Below are positions 5,450 through 6,404 of a stretch of DNA of 6,404 bases, piece after piece. The stretch comes from Sulfurimonas sp. (lineage in GTDB: Bacteria > Campylobacterota > Campylobacteria > Campylobacterales > Sulfurimonadaceae), in assembly GCA_012963655.1 (NCBI GenBank), contig DTVI01000149.1, positions 1,580 to 7,983 on the forward strand. Direction: 5' to 3'. The position numbers and the translations under genes are program-made. Under the pieces are notes generated by a model, which was given only the letters and a program-made list of their open reading frames with translations, made no database searches and was not told the origin of the DNA. Positions within the stretch are counted from its first letter, which is position 1; each line of letters begins with the position of its first letter.

Positions 5450-6332
5450 GCCACGACTCTTGTGGCTCCAAGGTGTTACCTGTAATGGTAACACCCACTC
5501 TTTTTTAAACCTTCCCCATCTTGATGAACTTATAAATAAGTTTGAAATTATTTCTCATCCCATATTAGAGAGTACTATTAGTTTTGAAGAAATTACGAAA
5601 TGCAAAGCAGAATGTGACATTCTTATTTTTGAAGGTGCTTATGACCCTTTATTAAAGCGTAATGATGTTTTAATGAGTGAACTTCTTCATCATTATGCCT
5701 TAGGGGCTCAGCATATTATAGCCTTAGGCTCATGTGCTAGTTTTGGTGGTATTTTTAAAGCCAGTGCTCCTGAGCGAAACAGTGGTCTTATGTTTAATGA
5801 GACAAAAGAGCAAGGGCCTCTTGTCTCAAGTAAGGCTAAATTAATTAATCTTTCGGGTTGTCCTGCTCATCCAGAGTGGTTAGGATATACCTTAGAAATG
5901 ATACTTCATGAAAGAGCGATTAAAAAAGATGAGCTTCAACGTCCTCGTGAACTGTATTCAAATTTAGCCCATCATGGCTGTACTAGAAATGAATATTTTG
6001 AATGGAAGGTTGATGCCAAAGACTTTGGTCTTAAAGAAGGTTGTTTATTTTATGGACAAGGATGTAGAGGTCCTATGACCCATTCTTCTTGTAATAAAAT
6101 ATTATGGAATGAAGTAAGCTCAAAAACACGCGTAGGAACGCCTTGTTTTGGTTGTACAGAACCGGACTTTCCACGCACTAACCTTTTTAGTACAAAGACA
6201 AATATGTCAATTCCCCAAGATGTTCCTTTAGGTGTAGAAAAACGAAATTATTTAACCATGGCCGGCATTGCTAAGAGCTTTCATATTGAACGATTAGAAG
6301 GAAAATTAATTGATGACGAAAAAACTGATTGA
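5427..6332 (+). CDS. [NiFe]-hydrogenase small subunit, cytosolic type, with CxGN proximal-cluster motif
   Basis: This 301-residue electron-transfer subunit carries the Fe-S clusters that take electrons from the [NiFe] site of the large subunit. It starts directly at the flavodoxin-like domain (PRLLWLQGVTC) with no Tat signal, so it is cytosolic. By family motifs, the proximal cluster has C19, C103 (GSCASFGG) and C145 (GCPAHPEW). Its usual fourth ligand, the second Cys of CxxC, is N22 (CNGN). The distal cluster has H182, C185, C206 and C213 (CLFYGQGC). The medial cluster has C222, C240 and C243 (PCFGC), with all Cys present. The absence of a Tat leader and C-terminal anchor suggests a group 2-like soluble uptake or sensory hydrogenase; the exact group cannot be fixed here. 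The ATG at 5427 was chosen over 5391 because the extra residues do not fit the family; it has no clear ribosome binding site and lies inside the tetR end, suggesting coupling. Confidence 0.9.
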   Translation: MPCDIEAKPRLLWLQGVTCNGNTHSFLNLPHLDELINKFEIISHPILESTISFEEITKCKAECDILIFEGAYDPLLKRNDVLMSELLHHYALGAQHIIALGSCASFGGIFKASAPERNSGLMFNETKEQGPLVSSKAKLINLSGCPAHPEWLGYTLEMILHERAIKKDELQRPRELYSNLAHHGCTRNEYFEWKVDAKDFGLKEGCLFYGQGCRGPMTHSSCNKILWNEVSSKTRVGTPCFGCTEPDFPRTNLFSTKTNMSIPQDVPLGVEKRNYLTMAGIAKSFHIERLEGKLIDDEKTD

Positions 6333-6404
6333 TCAAATAGAAGGCGAAGCTTCTGTTTACTTTGATATGGAAGATGAAAAGGTTAAGCACGCAAGCATTG
6401 CCTT
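6313..6404 (+). CDS. [NiFe]-hydrogenase large subunit, N-terminal fragment (runs off the window)
   Basis: The ATG at 6313 overlaps the small subunit stop by 20 bases in another frame, with AAGGA at 6298-6302 ten bases upstream. The 30 visible codons read MTKKLIDQIEGEASVYFDME and continue DEKVKHASIA. This fits the start of [NiFe]-hydrogenase large subunits (RIEGHxxxxxxVxxGKVxxAxx), which bind the Ni-Fe active site. The canonical RIEGH reads QIEGE here. The nickel-binding CxxC motifs would lie downstream. The position directly after the small subunit makes the call secure despite the short fragment. Confidence 0.8.
   Translation, partial: MTKKLIDQIEGEASVYFDMEDEKVKHASIA

Overview
The window is AT-rich, with gene families and wording typical of a Campylobacterota (epsilonproteobacterial) chromosome, probably a free-living Sulfurimonas/Arcobacter/Sulfurospirillum-like organism. 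The grounds are low GC, the style of the EAL and DEDDh exonuclease proteins, and a cytosolic [NiFe]-hydrogenase. This assignment is inference from protein style, not a database result. No rRNA, tRNA, CRISPR array or complete mobile element was seen.

Layout. (1) At 1-385 on the minus strand is the 5' end of a membrane protein resembling the N-terminus of a membrane adenylate/guanylate cyclase; its frame breaks at about position 39 and it runs off the window. (2) At 649-942 (+) is a ClpS-family adaptor with its own promoter; two of its canonical N-degron contact residues are replaced. (3) At 1094-2831 (+) is a tight four-gene unit behind a good promoter: a ribbon-helix-helix-like small protein, a DEDDh 3'-5' exonuclease, an unrecognised Cys-containing protein and a leucine-rich-repeat protein. 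(4) At 2985-3794 (+) is an EAL-domain c-di-GMP phosphodiesterase. In-frame codons just upstream look like the last residues of a GGDEF domain, so it appears to be the surviving C-terminal half of a GGDEF-EAL protein. (5) At 3871-4548 (-) is a YggS/PLPBP-family pyridoxal-phosphate homeostasis protein, convergent with the EAL gene. (6) From 4759 to the right edge is a TetR regulator with a perfect inverted-repeat operator in its promoter and a one-base frameshift, overlapping a [NiFe]-hydrogenase small subunit gene, which in turn overlaps the start of the large subunit gene.

The most informative part is the right end: operator, tetR, small subunit and large subunit overlap in series and look like one transcription unit in which a TetR repressor controls itself and a soluble hydrogenase. 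The small subunit keeps eleven of the twelve usual Fe-S ligands but has Asn in place of the second proximal-cluster Cys (CxGN rather than CxxC), and it has no Tat leader.

Two genes (the cyclase-like gene and tetR) each carry what looks like a single missing base in a short homopolymer, and a third (EAL) has lost its front half. Either this locus is decaying or the assembly has indel errors; read-level checking would decide.
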